Both the position numbers and the translations under genes were made by a program. Below, piece after piece: positions 26,117 to 36,881 of a stretch of DNA of 64,000 bases (position 1 is the stretch's first letter; each line of letters begins with the position of its first letter). The notes beneath the pieces were generated by a model. It saw only the letters and a program-made list of their open reading frames with translations, did not search any database and was not told the origin of the DNA. Source of the DNA: Pseudomonas lini (GTDB taxonomy: Bacteria > Pseudomonadota > Gammaproteobacteria > Pseudomonadales > Pseudomonadaceae); NCBI RefSeq assembly GCF_964063345.1, contig NZ_OZ061318.1:5518001-5582000 (forward strand). The letters run 5' to 3'.

Positions 26117-26192
26117 GCCTGACAAGGCGCTCAACACCGCTCGCTTCGCTCACTGGACTCGCAAAAGCTACGTTTTTGCTCGCCTGTTAGCT
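26117..26192 (+). repeat. attC-like recombination site
   Basis: Imperfect palindrome of 76 bp beginning GCCTGACAAGGCGCTCAA and ending TTGCTCGCCTGTTAGCT. The arms pair as ACAAGGCGCTCAA against ACAGGCGAGCAA with one unpaired A, as in attC sites. It has a central GCTCGCTTCGCTCAC hairpin. The outer boxes (GCCTGAC, GTTAGCT) deviate at one or two places from RYYYAAC/GTTRRRY. Confidence 0.6.
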
Positions 26193-26291
26193 TACCCGAT
26201 GTACAGCCCTTTCCCGGAAAAGGTGACACCTCGAGATGTCCTGAATTACAGCCAGTATTACAAGTACGACACCTTGGGTGATTTGCTTTAG
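26193..26291 (+). pseudogene. Possible C-terminal coding remnant after the attC-like site
   Basis: Immediately after the site an open frame continues as YPMYSPFPEKVTPRDVLNYS and then QYYKYDTLGDLL before TAG at 26289. The sequence reads like a genuine protein C-terminus without its own start. The cassette may have inserted into, or replaced the 5' part of, another gene. Family not recognised. Confidence 0.35.
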
Positions 26292-26297
26292 GCCGCA

Positions 26298-27191
26298 TCA
26301 AACGAGAGCGCCTGCAGTGATACTGAACGCCTGCTCTTCCAGACTGGTTTGTATCAACGCAGCCAATTGTCGGGTGGCAGGCGCCAGGTGTTCTGCTCCA
26401 CGGTAAAGCACATAGCCGAGAGTCGGCAGCGTGGGTAAGCCGGCAATGACGGCGAGATGTTTTGGCAGCCCAATGCGGGTTCGCAACGTGAGGCCCAAAC
26501 CGGCGGCAACGGCCGCCCAGATTCCACCAACGCTGGGGCTGGTCAGCGCGATTCGCCAGGGAATCCGCGCCTCATCCAATGCCTGGGTTGCCGCGCTGCG
26601 CAACACGCAAGGGGCGTCGAACATGATCAATGGCAGGGGAGAATCTACATCGCTGTTGAGCGATGGCATGTCACGAGACCCGATCCAGTGCATCTGCGTT
26701 TCACCCAGGCGCATGGCATAAGGGGACTTGTGCCCTGTGTCCCAAGTCAGGGCCAGGTCCAGGCCACCGCTGTCGATCAATGCAAGCAATTCGGCATTAC
26801 GTGCAATCCTGACTTCGAGGCTCACCCTCGGGTACATCTTGACGTAGCGTCGCAGAATGTCGCTGAGAAAGTGTTCGCCAAAGTCTTCCTGAAGCCCGAG
26901 GCGTACCGTTGCGGCGGTCTGGCTTTCATGCAGGGTCTGGAAAATGCTGTCGTTCATTTCAAGCAGTTGGCGGGCATGGCTGAGCAGGGATTCACCCACC
27001 GGCGTCAACACCAGCCCTCGACCGGATTTGGACAGCACTGGCGTGCCTATCTGTTCCTCAAGCTTCTTGAGTTGTGCGCTCACGGCAGACGTCGAGCGGT
27101 TGAGCCGGTCCGCCGCTTTGGCAAAGCTGTTGAATTCCACACCGGTCACGAAAGTACGCAGCACATCAAGATCGAAGGTCGGACGGCGCAT
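26298..27191 (-). CDS. LysR-family regulator
   Basis: 297 residues. N-terminal helix-turn-helix at about 5-62 (FDLDVLRTFVTGVEFNSFAK, NRSTSAVSAQLKKLEEQIGT) followed by an effector domain. It is divergent from the tautomerase gene at 27300, its probable target. ATG 27191 is used; a GTG at 27203 would add four residues. Neither has a clear Shine-Dalgarno. Ligand unknown. Confidence 0.88.
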   Translation of the reverse strand: MRRPTFDLDVLRTFVTGVEFNSFAKAADRLNRSTSAVSAQLKKLEEQIGTPVLSKSGRGLVLTPVGESLLSHARQLLEMNDSIFQTLHESQTAATVRLGLQEDFGEHFLSDILRRYVKMYPRVSLEVRIARNAELLALIDSGGLDLALTWDTGHKSPYAMRLGETQMHWIGSRDMPSLNSDVDSPLPLIMFDAPCVLRSAATQALDEARIPWRIALTSPSVGGIWAAVAAGLGLTLRTRIGLPKHLAVIAGLPTLPTLGYVLYRGAEHLAPATRQLAALIQTSLEEQAFSITAGALV

Positions 27192-27299
27192 CGAATCATC
27201 CACTAATTCAGGACTATGGTCGCCATTAAATCGGATATTCGAAATTATCGCGACTTGATAGTTTTCTCCTGTCAGTGGGTTTTTCAGGAGTAGACCGTT

Positions 27300-27674
27300 A
27301 TGCCATTTGCACGTATTTCATTGCACCGGGGAAAGTCTGCCGAGTATTTACAGGCCCTTTCACAGGGGCTGCACGACGCGTTGGTAGAAAGCTTCGAAGT
27401 GCCTATGGCCGACCGGTTCCAGGTCATTCACCAACATGAAGTGGGCGAACTGATATTTGATCCCGGCTACCTGGGCGGTCCGCGCAGCCATGACTTTGTG
27501 CTGATCGCAATTACTGCCGGTCGCCCTCGAGACATCGAGACGAAACAGCGTTTCTATCGCAACCTGGTCGAGAGACTAAGTCGAGCGCCGGGCATCGACC
27601 CTGAGGACGTCATGGTGGTGATTACCACTACCGCGGCAGATGAATGGTCATTTGGGGGCGGGCGGGGCAACTAG
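27300..27674 (+). CDS. Tautomerase-family protein
   Basis: 124 residues. It opens with M-PFARISL, giving an N-terminal Pro after Met removal, the catalytic base of the tautomerase superfamily. The length of about 125 residues and the segment VPMADRFQVIHQHEVGELIF, then HDFVLIAITAGR, fit the Tautomerase_2 group (related to malonate semialdehyde decarboxylase), rather than the 60-residue 4-oxalocrotonate type. Substrate unknown. Divergent LysR upstream. Confidence 0.88.
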   Translation: MPFARISLHRGKSAEYLQALSQGLHDALVESFEVPMADRFQVIHQHEVGELIFDPGYLGGPRSHDFVLIAITAGRPRDIETKQRFYRNLVERLSRAPGIDPEDVMVVITTTAADEWSFGGGRGN

Positions 27675-27744
27675 TTTTCTATCAGGTGGGCAACAGCACG
27701 AGGGGCACCGGTCGCTCACCACCATCGGTGCCGAAGTCGTTCAT

Positions 27745-27978
27745 TCAAACACGTGCCCTGCGCAGATATCGCCGATATAAAACAACACCCATAACAACCG
27801 AAAGCACCCCAACCCCCAGATTACCCAAAAGCCAAATTGCAAAATTTCGACTTTGGTCCGTATCACCTTCGTAGAACGGCCCAAAGTAATCAGACACTGC
27901 CACGAATATCAAATTAAACGCCCCGACGGCCAAGGCAACGATAAGGATGACGAACAATACCCCTTTAACCATTTTCAT
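27745..27978 (-). CDS. Small two-helix membrane protein
   Basis: 77 residues with two hydrophobic helices (KGVLFVILIVALAVGAFNLI and IWLLGNLGVGVLSVVMGVVL), a short acidic periplasmic loop (FGPFYEGDTDQSRN) and a basic C-terminus (YRRYLRRARV). Shine-Dalgarno GGAAGG. No family recognised. It is 69 bp downstream of the DUF2867-like gene on the same strand. Confidence 0.65.
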   Translation of the reverse strand: MKMVKGVLFVILIVALAVGAFNLIFVAVSDYFGPFYEGDTDQSRNFAIWLLGNLGVGVLSVVMGVVLYRRYLRRARV

Positions 27979-28047
27979 ATGACCTTCCAAAACCATATTT
28001 CCTTCGACTCGTGGCAGGGCCAGCCAACAAGGTGCGAGGGTTCCTGT

Positions 28048-28554
28048 CTATTTGTTCGTGAGATGGGATGCCATCCCTTCCAGTTTTCGTTTCAGTCGCC
28101 TGAGATCACTATTGACGATGAGCTTATGCGTTGGACCGACCGGCAACATGTAGATGCGCCCAAAGGCGTTATGCGTGACGACAGAGGATGTGATCATGAG
28201 CACGCGATCTGTTATCGAAAGACAAATCATGACATCCAGGTGCCGGTCACGCGCGGTCAGAACCAGCATGTCGGGGGTACTCTGTTCCACCAGGAAGAAA
28301 TCCAGCCGTTCGCCCACTTGCACTGTGGCACGCCTGGCGCCTGAGAGCCCGCCGATACGCTTCACGCCGAATAACGAGGAAATTGCGTCCCTCGTTCGGA
28401 AAGCTAACCGCATGAGCAATCCCGGTTCGGCCGTCATGATGTTCCAAGCCTCAAGCACGGTGATTTCAGCAGGGAGCGGGAGGGACCTGCTGTCATGATA
28501 ATCAAGTTCGGACAGCGTACGCAGCGTGTGAACAGGTGATGTGGTACCCAACAT
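28048..28554 (-). CDS. DUF2867-type protein
   Basis: 168 residues, soluble. Central features IMTAEPGLLMRLAFRTRDAI, then GVKRIGG, and FFLVEQSTPDMLVLTARDRH, LDVMICLSI fit the DUF2867 family of predicted ligand-binding (START-like) proteins, with a C-terminal GRIYMLPVGPTHKLIVNSDL. Function unknown. The assignment is from pattern memory, so moderate. Confidence 0.65.
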   Translation of the reverse strand: MLGTTSPVHTLRTLSELDYHDSRSLPLPAEITVLEAWNIMTAEPGLLMRLAFRTRDAISSLFGVKRIGGLSGARRATVQVGERLDFFLVEQSTPDMLVLTARDRHLDVMICLSITDRVLMITSSVVTHNAFGRIYMLPVGPTHKLIVNSDLRRLKRKLEGMASHLTNK

Positions 28555-28911
28555 TATCTCCCCCGATTTTTAAGCTTTTTGCCACGCAATAAAGCAAGCC
28601 GCCTCTGTGGCCCGGCCGCGATGACAAAGCTGGAATGCTCTTTTGCTGTTCTTGAAGCGCGACTGCGTAACCGTCGCGAGTTGATAGGGTAGCGCAATGG
28701 GATGGACTGAAAGATCAAAAGATCGTCCGAACGCGGCCCGAGTCTTCGACAGCTCCAGGCTGTTCGCGGTGTCTGTGACATTCGGGGGAGGCTGATACGG
28801 TTTTTCGTTTGCTATCTGCATCTGTAATGGCATCAGCCTGCGGCTCACAATGACAGCACGGTCAGCAGTGCGGTAGCCGCTGCACCGCAAACTCATTACG
28901 TAGGAGGCCCC
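28555..28911. other. Intergenic stretch with a GATC-type repeat
   Basis: It contains GATCAAAAGATCGTCCGAAC, then GAGTCTTCGACAGCTCC (28711-28757), a copy of the dispersed repeat. The remainder up to the small ORF at 28912 holds no other supported feature. Confidence 0.6.
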
Positions 28912-28995
28912 ATGGGCAAGATGGCAATTTTCCTGGGTGGATTTCTGGTGTTGACCATTTTGATTGGTGCGCTTGCCACGATTTCTCCGGTGTAA
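28912..28995 (+). CDS. 27-residue membrane microprotein
   Basis: Very short frame MGKMAIFLGGFLVLTILIGA followed by LATISPV. It is a single hydrophobic helix. It has an excellent Shine-Dalgarno (TAGGAGG, five bases before ATG) and is followed 44 bp later by a strong intrinsic terminator, so it looks like an independent transcription unit. Too short for standard gene calling; no function known. The coding case rests on the start signals, hydrophobic composition and the terminator. Confidence 0.7.
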   Translation: MGKMAIFLGGFLVLTILIGALATISPV

Positions 28996-29038
28996 GGAGA
29001 AGGTGAGTTGCCCATATTCCAGCGAGTTGCGCAGCAAA

Positions 29039-29081
29039 AAGCCTCGTCCCGTTTTTAGGTGGGGCGGGGCTTTTCCTTTTT
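29039..29081 (+). terminator. Intrinsic terminator after the microprotein
   Basis: Ten-pair stem GCCTCGTCCC / GGGGCGGGGC followed by TTTTCCTTTTT. Confidence 0.88.
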
Positions 29082-29242
29082 GAAGATCAAAATGGCCCGA
29101 GCTTGAAATGACTGCTCCTGGCGTAAAAATACAACTACGCCGAAAAGCCCTGTATCGAATTATTATTTCGTTGTACGTTGAGTCCGCGGGCGGCCTTGAT
29201 CTGAAAGACTGTCCCTAGTCACAACACTCGCAAGGAATGCAG

Positions 29243-29860
29243 ATGATCGATGGTCCCGCCGTTTTGACAGTCTTTTTGGTTTACCTGGCCGGTGTCGTTA
29301 TTCCAGGACCAAATTTCGTTGCTGTAGTCCACAAAGCGGTGGCTGCTACGCGGTCAGAAGCTTTGGCCTTGGTAGTAGGCATCGTATTGGTCAATTTATT
29401 CTGGGCCACCTGTGCAATCGCAGGTATCGGCGTTGTGTTTGCTGCGTTCCCTTGGGCGGCGCTGATCGTAAAAGTTCTGGGGGCAGCCTATCTGATATGG
29501 TTTGGATTCGGGCTGCTGCTCAAGGCCGGGAAGAGCGCGCTTGCTCCCTGTAACAATGCTGTCGTCGGAAACTTCCGGCAGTCATTCATTCAGGGGGTCG
29601 TCACGAACATTGGCAACCCTAAATCCATGGCCTTCTATGCCGCTATTTTCTCAGCAGCAGCCCCCACCCATGTTTCACCAGGCACGTTTTTGTCGATGCT
29701 GGCGGTCGTAGTGGTGGTTTCGATGACTTGGTATGGAGTGGTCGCAATCGCTCTTTCGCAACCTGCAATCGCTTCAGCGTATCGAAGGAGAAAAAAAGCT
29801 ATCGATCGACTGTGCGGCGGTTTGATTTTGTCTCTGGGGATTCGGCAGCTGGTGCAATAA
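29243..29860 (+). CDS. LysE/RhtB-family amino-acid exporter
   Basis: 205 residues with five to six membrane helices and the family signature near the start (VYLAGVVIPGPNFVAVVHKA, the PGPN loop). Later, QGVVTNIGNPKSMAFYAAIF is the second conserved loop with NPK. It exports an amino acid or derivative by proton exchange; substrate unknown. The ATG at 29243 is placed six bases after AAGGA; the track-style start two codons earlier is too close to it. Confidence 0.9.
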   Translation: MIDGPAVLTVFLVYLAGVVIPGPNFVAVVHKAVAATRSEALALVVGIVLVNLFWATCAIAGIGVVFAAFPWAALIVKVLGAAYLIWFGFGLLLKAGKSALAPCNNAVVGNFRQSFIQGVVTNIGNPKSMAFYAAIFSAAAPTHVSPGTFLSMLAVVVVVSMTWYGVVAIALSQPAIASAYRRRKKAIDRLCGGLILSLGIRQLVQ

Positions 29861-29906
29861 GTCCACGATTGAGTATCTGTCCTGGCCGATAAATCAGCAA
29901 AAAGCA

Positions 29907-29940
29907 CAACGCCTCCACATAGGGAGGCGTTGCGGGTTTT
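29907..29940. terminator. Bidirectional terminator between the LysE and katG genes
   Basis: Perfect ten-pair stem CAACGCCTCC / GGAGGCGTTG, followed by GGGTTTT on plus and by GCTTTTT on minus; it separates two convergent genes. Confidence 0.85.
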
Positions 29941-29957
29941 CAGCAGTACCGTTCGCG

Positions 29958-32594
<2,637 letters not shown>

Positions 32595-32698
32595 GGGCCT
32601 CTTCGCGGGCAAGCTCCCACAGGTTTTGTGTCGTTTGCATGATCGTGTTTCAACACAAAACCTGTGGGAGCGAGGCTTGCCCGCGAAGACGGCAGCCC
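32595..32698. repeat. REP doublet (inverted pair)
   Basis: TCTTCGCGGGCAAGCTCCCA and its inverse, CTGTGGGAGCGAGGCTTGCC, flank a 25-base spacer, and the arms extend through AGGTTTTGTGT/ACACAAAACCT. Confidence 0.9.
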
Positions 32699-32777
32699 AG
32701 ACACAGCAACTCTCGGATCAGCCCGGTATCGTATGATGAGCCCCTTCCCTCGACAGCCACCCAAGGACCCTTACCCG

Positions 32778-33149
32778 ATGTCTTTAAGCAAACGCGATCA
32801 GGCACACATCGAACGCCGCCTGGTCGCTACCCTGACCGAGGCGTGTGAAACCGCCAAAGCGGAAATAGTCGGGTTCTGCTGGCTGACCCATGAAATCGAT
32901 TACGCAGTCTTTCCTTCCAGCCTGCGGGTGATCTGGGTCTTCGATACGCAGGCCAACAAGGATCAGGCGCTGGCGAGCGGGCAGGGCGAGCGCATGGTCG
33001 AACTGACGGCCGTGGCGTTAAACGAAGCGGATGTTCGCGTCAGTCCGGTAGCAGCCCATGTGCAGTTTGATTCTGAAGAACAATGTCAGCGCGCCAATGC
33101 CGGCAACTGGCAGCAACGCCTGGCGCCCAAGCGCTCGACGCGGGGTTGA
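32778..33149 (+). CDS. Unknown 123-residue protein next to a DUF1289 gene
   Basis: Soluble protein starting MSLSKRDQAHIERRLVATLT. It contains CETAKAEIVGFCWLTHEIDY and ELTAVALNEADVRVSPVAAH, and a basic tail. I do not recognise a characterised family. Start at 32778 is placed after AAGGA; an in-frame ATG at 32664 runs through a REP repeat and is rejected. Its stop is three bases before the GTG start of the DUF1289 gene, so the two are co-translated. Confidence 0.78.
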   Translation: MSLSKRDQAHIERRLVATLTEACETAKAEIVGFCWLTHEIDYAVFPSSLRVIWVFDTQANKDQALASGQGERMVELTAVALNEADVRVSPVAAHVQFDSEEQCQRANAGNWQQRLAPKRSTRG

Positions 33150-33152
33150 AAC

Positions 33153-33329
33153 GTGGCCAAGGATATCGAAAATCCGTGTGTTTCCATTTGCCAGTTGAAT
33201 GGTGAACTGTGTGTCAGTTGTGGCCGCACCAAGGACGACATCAGAAAATGGAAACGCATGAAGCGTCCGGAAAAAATGGCAGCGGTGCAGCGTGCGAGTT
33301 TGCGGTTGAAGGGGCTTCATAAAAAATGA
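33153..33329 (+). CDS. DUF1289 small Cys-rich protein
   Basis: 58 residues from a GTG start: VAKDIENPCVSICQLNGELC, then VSCGRTKDDIRKWKRMKRPE and KMAAVQRASLRLKGLHKK. Four Cys in the pattern PCVSIC-x6-CVSC form the DUF1289 metal-binding-like knuckle. The family is widespread in Proteobacteria and of unknown function, probably zinc- or iron-binding. It is absent from ATG-only gene lists because of its GTG start. It lies three bases after the preceding gene. Confidence 0.85.
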   Translation: MAKDIENPCVSICQLNGELCVSCGRTKDDIRKWKRMKRPEKMAAVQRASLRLKGLHKK

Positions 33330-33348
33330 ATCGGTCAAGGGTGAAACT

Positions 33349-34242
33349 CTAGTACTGCGCACAAACCTCCCGAACACATTCACGCAGCCACCGATGCGCT
33401 GAGTCGGCATCCATTCGTGGGTGCCAGAGCATCGAAATGGTGATCGGCGGCAGCTCGAATGGAAGGTCAAAACTGTGCAGGTCGGCGCGCAGGTTTCGGG
33501 TGTGCTGCGCGGGCACGGTGGCGATCAGGTCGCAGGCGCGAGCCAGCGCCAGCGCGGCCGAGAAACCGCCGACAATGGTGGTGATCTCGCGCCCCAGTCC
33601 CAGCACTTTCAAGGCTTCATCCATCGGTCCCTTATCGAGCCCGCGCCGTGAGACCAGGATGTGCCTGCCAGTGGCATAACGGGAAGCGGTGACCTCGCCC
33701 CGGCTCAGCGGATGCCCCGTGCGCACGACGCCGATGAAACGATCTTCGAACAACGCACGGGTGCGCACTTCCGGGCTTGTCGTGTCGCCGACCACGCCGG
33801 TTTCCAGGTCGACGGAACCGTCGCGAAGCGCGGCGCTGTCCTTGTTCAGCTTCTGCACAAAGTGCAAGCGCACGCCGGGTGCTTGCTCACTGACGCGGGC
33901 AATCAGCGCCGGTCCGAAGTTTTCGACAAAGCCGTCGCTGGTGCGCAGCGTGAATGTTCGCACAAGTTGCTTGAGGTCGATTTGTTCGGCGGGGCGTAAA
34001 ACGGCTTCTGCGTCTTGCACCAATCGACTGACCTGTTCGCGCAGTTCCAGCGCTCGGGGCGTCGGCACCAGCCCGCGTCCAGCCCGGACCAGCAGCGGGT
34101 CGCCGGTGGTTTCGCGCAATCGCGCCAGCGCCCGGCTCATGGCCGAAGGGCTCAGGCGCAGTCGTTGGGCGGCGCGCGCGACGCTGCCTTCGGCGAGCAG
34201 CACATCCAGGGTAATCAGCAAATTCAGGTCGGGAGTCGTCAT
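33349..34242 (-). CDS. LysR-family regulator
   Basis: 297 residues. Helix-turn-helix at about 3-60 (DLNLLITLDVLLAEGSVARA, RLRLSPSAMSRALARLRETT), then the effector domain. The N-terminus resembles the NodD/LinR-like subset ('TTPDLNLLITLDVLLAEGS'). Divergent from the DHA2 efflux gene at 34372 with about 130 bp between them, so it probably regulates that pump. Confidence 0.9.
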   Translation of the reverse strand: MTTPDLNLLITLDVLLAEGSVARAAQRLRLSPSAMSRALARLRETTGDPLLVRAGRGLVPTPRALELREQVSRLVQDAEAVLRPAEQIDLKQLVRTFTLRTSDGFVENFGPALIARVSEQAPGVRLHFVQKLNKDSAALRDGSVDLETGVVGDTTSPEVRTRALFEDRFIGVVRTGHPLSRGEVTASRYATGRHILVSRRGLDKGPMDEALKVLGLGREITTIVGGFSAALALARACDLIATVPAQHTRNLRADLHSFDLPFELPPITISMLWHPRMDADSAHRWLRECVREVCAQY

Positions 34243-34371
34243 GTCTCAACGTTAGCACGGCGTGGGGATGACATGGCGTTAGACGCAACTATTGAGTGCA
34301 AGTGGTGCGTCTTCCGCCTTATCACGCCTGGGCATACGCTGCTGATCTACCTTTCAAAACGTGGCCAAACC

Positions 34372-35793
34372 ATGAAACTCATCACTCAATCAGGCTCGGT
34401 CCGCTGGGCGCTCGCGAGTCTTTCGCTGTCGATGTTGATGCCCTCACTCGACACCAGTATCGCCAACGCGGGTTTGCCGACACTGGCCCAGGCGTTTGAG
34501 GCTTCCTTTCAACAAGTGCAGTGGATCGTTCTGGCGTATCTGCTGGCGATCACCACGCTGATTGTCAGCGTCGGACGACTCGGTGACCTCGTCGGTCGTC
34601 GGCGTTTGCTGCTGACGGGCATCGGCATTTTTACCCTGTCATCGCTTGTTTGTGGTGTCGCGCCGTCGCTTTGGTGGCTGGTCGGCGCCCGGGCGGTGCA
34701 GGGGCTCGGGGCGGCGATCATGTTGTCGCTGACCGTGGCGTTTGTCGGCGAGACGGTGCCGAAAGCGCAGACCGGCAGTGCCATGGGATTGCTCGGCACG
34801 ATGTCGGCGGTCGGCACCACGCTGGGACCGTCGCTCGGTGGGATGTTGATCGCCGGTGTTGGCTGGCAGGCGATTTTTTTGCTCAACGTGCCGCTGGGCA
34901 TTCTGAATATCTGGCTCGCGTACCGCTATTTGCCGGCGGACTCTCAGCGAGAGAAAACAGCGCGGATGGGCTTCGACAAGGCCGGCACGTTGCTGCTGGC
35001 GTTGACGCTCGGGGCGCATGCGTTGGCCATGACGATCGGGCACGGTGATTTTGGTCCGCTCAATATCGCGCTGCTGCTGACGGCTGTTTTCGGCGTTGGG
35101 CTTTTCATATTCGTGGAGGCCAGAGTTGCATCGCCATTGATTAAATTGGCGCTGTTCCGAGAGCCGGGATTGAGCGCAAGCCTGGCCATGAGCACGCTCG
35201 TTTCGACGGTGATGATGGCGACGCTGGTGGTCGGGCCGTTTTATCTTTCGGGTGCGCTTGGCCTAGGTACGTCGCTTGTCGGCCTAGCCTTGTCGGTCGG
35301 CCCGTTGGTGGCGGCGCTGACCGGTGTCCCGGCCGGTCGCCTGGTGGACCGTTTTGGCACTCGGCGCATGACCGCCGTTGGGCTCGCCGCGATGGCACTC
35401 GGCACGGGCGTTTTATCGATGATGCCGACGGGTTTCGGCCTCCTCGGTTACCTCGCGCCCATCGCAGTGATCACGGCCAGCTATGCGTTATTTCAGGCGG
35501 CCAACAACACCGCGATCATGACCGACATCCGCCCGGACCAGCGCGGCGTGATTGCCGGGATGCTCAGCCTGTCACGCAATCTTGGCCTGATCACCGGAGC
35601 CTCGGTCATGGGCGCGGTGTTCGCCTTTGCCTCCGCGACGCCAGACATCACCTCGGCATCTCCCGCCGCCATCGCCAACGGTATGCGAATAACGTTTGCC
35701 GTCGCCGCGCTGTTGATCGTCTTGGCACTGGGCATCGCGCTGGCGTTGCGAGATTCACACTGCTGCACTGCATGCAGTAATGAACTGCAGTGA
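34372..35793 (+). CDS. DHA2-family MFS efflux pump
   Basis: 473 residues, about 14 hydrophobic helices. MFS signatures include LPSLDTSIANAGLP-like residues in helix 1 (MPSLDTSIANAGLPTLAQAF), GRLGDLVGRRRLLLTG (motif A) and GPSLGGMLIAGVGWQAIFLL (motif C). Predicted proton-driven multidrug or metabolite exporter. The start at ATG 34372 directly precedes the first helix; the open frame runs further back only through the antisense of the LysR gene. No paired HlyD-type adaptor here, unlike the pump at 22402. Confidence 0.9.
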   Translation: MKLITQSGSVRWALASLSLSMLMPSLDTSIANAGLPTLAQAFEASFQQVQWIVLAYLLAITTLIVSVGRLGDLVGRRRLLLTGIGIFTLSSLVCGVAPSLWWLVGARAVQGLGAAIMLSLTVAFVGETVPKAQTGSAMGLLGTMSAVGTTLGPSLGGMLIAGVGWQAIFLLNVPLGILNIWLAYRYLPADSQREKTARMGFDKAGTLLLALTLGAHALAMTIGHGDFGPLNIALLLTAVFGVGLFIFVEARVASPLIKLALFREPGLSASLAMSTLVSTVMMATLVVGPFYLSGALGLGTSLVGLALSVGPLVAALTGVPAGRLVDRFGTRRMTAVGLAAMALGTGVLSMMPTGFGLLGYLAPIAVITASYALFQAANNTAIMTDIRPDQRGVIAGMLSLSRNLGLITGASVMGAVFAFASATPDITSASPAAIANGMRITFAVAALLIVLALGIALALRDSHCCTACSNELQ

Positions 35794-35877
35794 AGCTGTA
35801 TTGTTCACCTGAAATCGAATGCCGATACTTCGTGCAAATGGCGCAGATGGGCTGCGCTGAAGTGAAGGAGTCAGGTA

Positions 35878-36852
35878 ATGGTTTCTGTCGTTCGTATCGC
35901 ACACACCGGCGCACCCGAGGTGATGACCATCGAGCAAGTGTCGACGCGTGAGCCGGGGCCGGGTGAAGTCTGGCTGGAGCAGGAGGCGATTGGCGTCAAC
36001 TTTCTCGATGTGAGTCAGCGCAAGGGTGCTGTGCCGCTGCCATTGCCGTCGGGTCTGGGCCTTGAAGGCGCTGGCCGGGTTGCCGCCATCGGCGCGGGAG
36101 TGAACAACGTCAAGGTGGGTGATCGGGTGGCGTACGCAACGGGGCCCGTTGGCGCTTACGCCAGTGCGCGCCTGTTTCCGGCCGAGCGGCTGGTGCCGAT
36201 TCCTGACGCGTTGACGGCTGAAGAGGCCGCCGCTGTATTGTTCAAAGGCCTTACCGCGCAGTACCTGCTGAAGACAACTTATCCGGTCGGCCCCGGCACC
36301 ATTCTGGTGCTGTATGGCGTAGCGGGCGGCCTCGGGCAGATCATGGCGAGGTGGGCCAAACATTTGGGGGCCTTTGTCATCGGGATTGTCTCCCGGGCTG
36401 AGAGTGTCGAGACAGCCAAGGCGCTGGGCTGCGATGCGGTGCTGGTGTTCAATGCCCAGACGCTGGCCGCGGACGTCGCCGAGATCACCCACGGCAAGAA
36501 GGCCGATGTGGTCTACGATCCCATCGGGCGGGTGTCGTTCGAAGCGTCGCTCGACTGCTTGCGACCACGTGGGTTGATGGTGTCTTTCGGGGCATCCTCC
36601 GGGGCGCCGACGGCGGTCGAAGTGGCCACGCTCAATGCCAAGGGCTCGTTGTTCCTGACCCGTCCTTCACTCGCCGCGCACACCACGGATATCGCCGAAT
36701 ACCGGCAACGGGCCGAGGATGTACTGGCCGCAGTCGAGGCGGGCATAATCAAGCCCGGCATCTGGGGCCGCTATGCATTGGCCGATGTGGCCCAGGCCCA
36801 TGCCGATCTGGAAGGTGGCCAATCTCGCGGCGCGATCGTCCTCAAACCCTGA
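35878..36852 (+). CDS. Zinc-free quinone oxidoreductase (QOR family)
   Basis: 324 residues of the medium-chain dehydrogenase/reductase superfamily. N-terminal catalytic domain with VWLEQEAIGVNFLDVSQRKG (the 'NFxD' of QorA) and NADPH-binding YGVAGGLGQIMARWAKHLGA. No structural or catalytic zinc Cys cluster. Reduces quinones with NADPH. It lies between an efflux gene and a LysR regulator (30 bp downstream), on one strand. Confidence 0.92.
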   Translation: MVSVVRIAHTGAPEVMTIEQVSTREPGPGEVWLEQEAIGVNFLDVSQRKGAVPLPLPSGLGLEGAGRVAAIGAGVNNVKVGDRVAYATGPVGAYASARLFPAERLVPIPDALTAEEAAAVLFKGLTAQYLLKTTYPVGPGTILVLYGVAGGLGQIMARWAKHLGAFVIGIVSRAESVETAKALGCDAVLVFNAQTLAADVAEITHGKKADVVYDPIGRVSFEASLDCLRPRGLMVSFGASSGAPTAVEVATLNAKGSLFLTRPSLAAHTTDIAEYRQRAEDVLAAVEAGIIKPGIWGRYALADVAQAHADLEGGQSRGAIVLKP

Positions 36853-36881
36853 TCGTCTGTTACCTGAAAAAAGAGTGTTTT

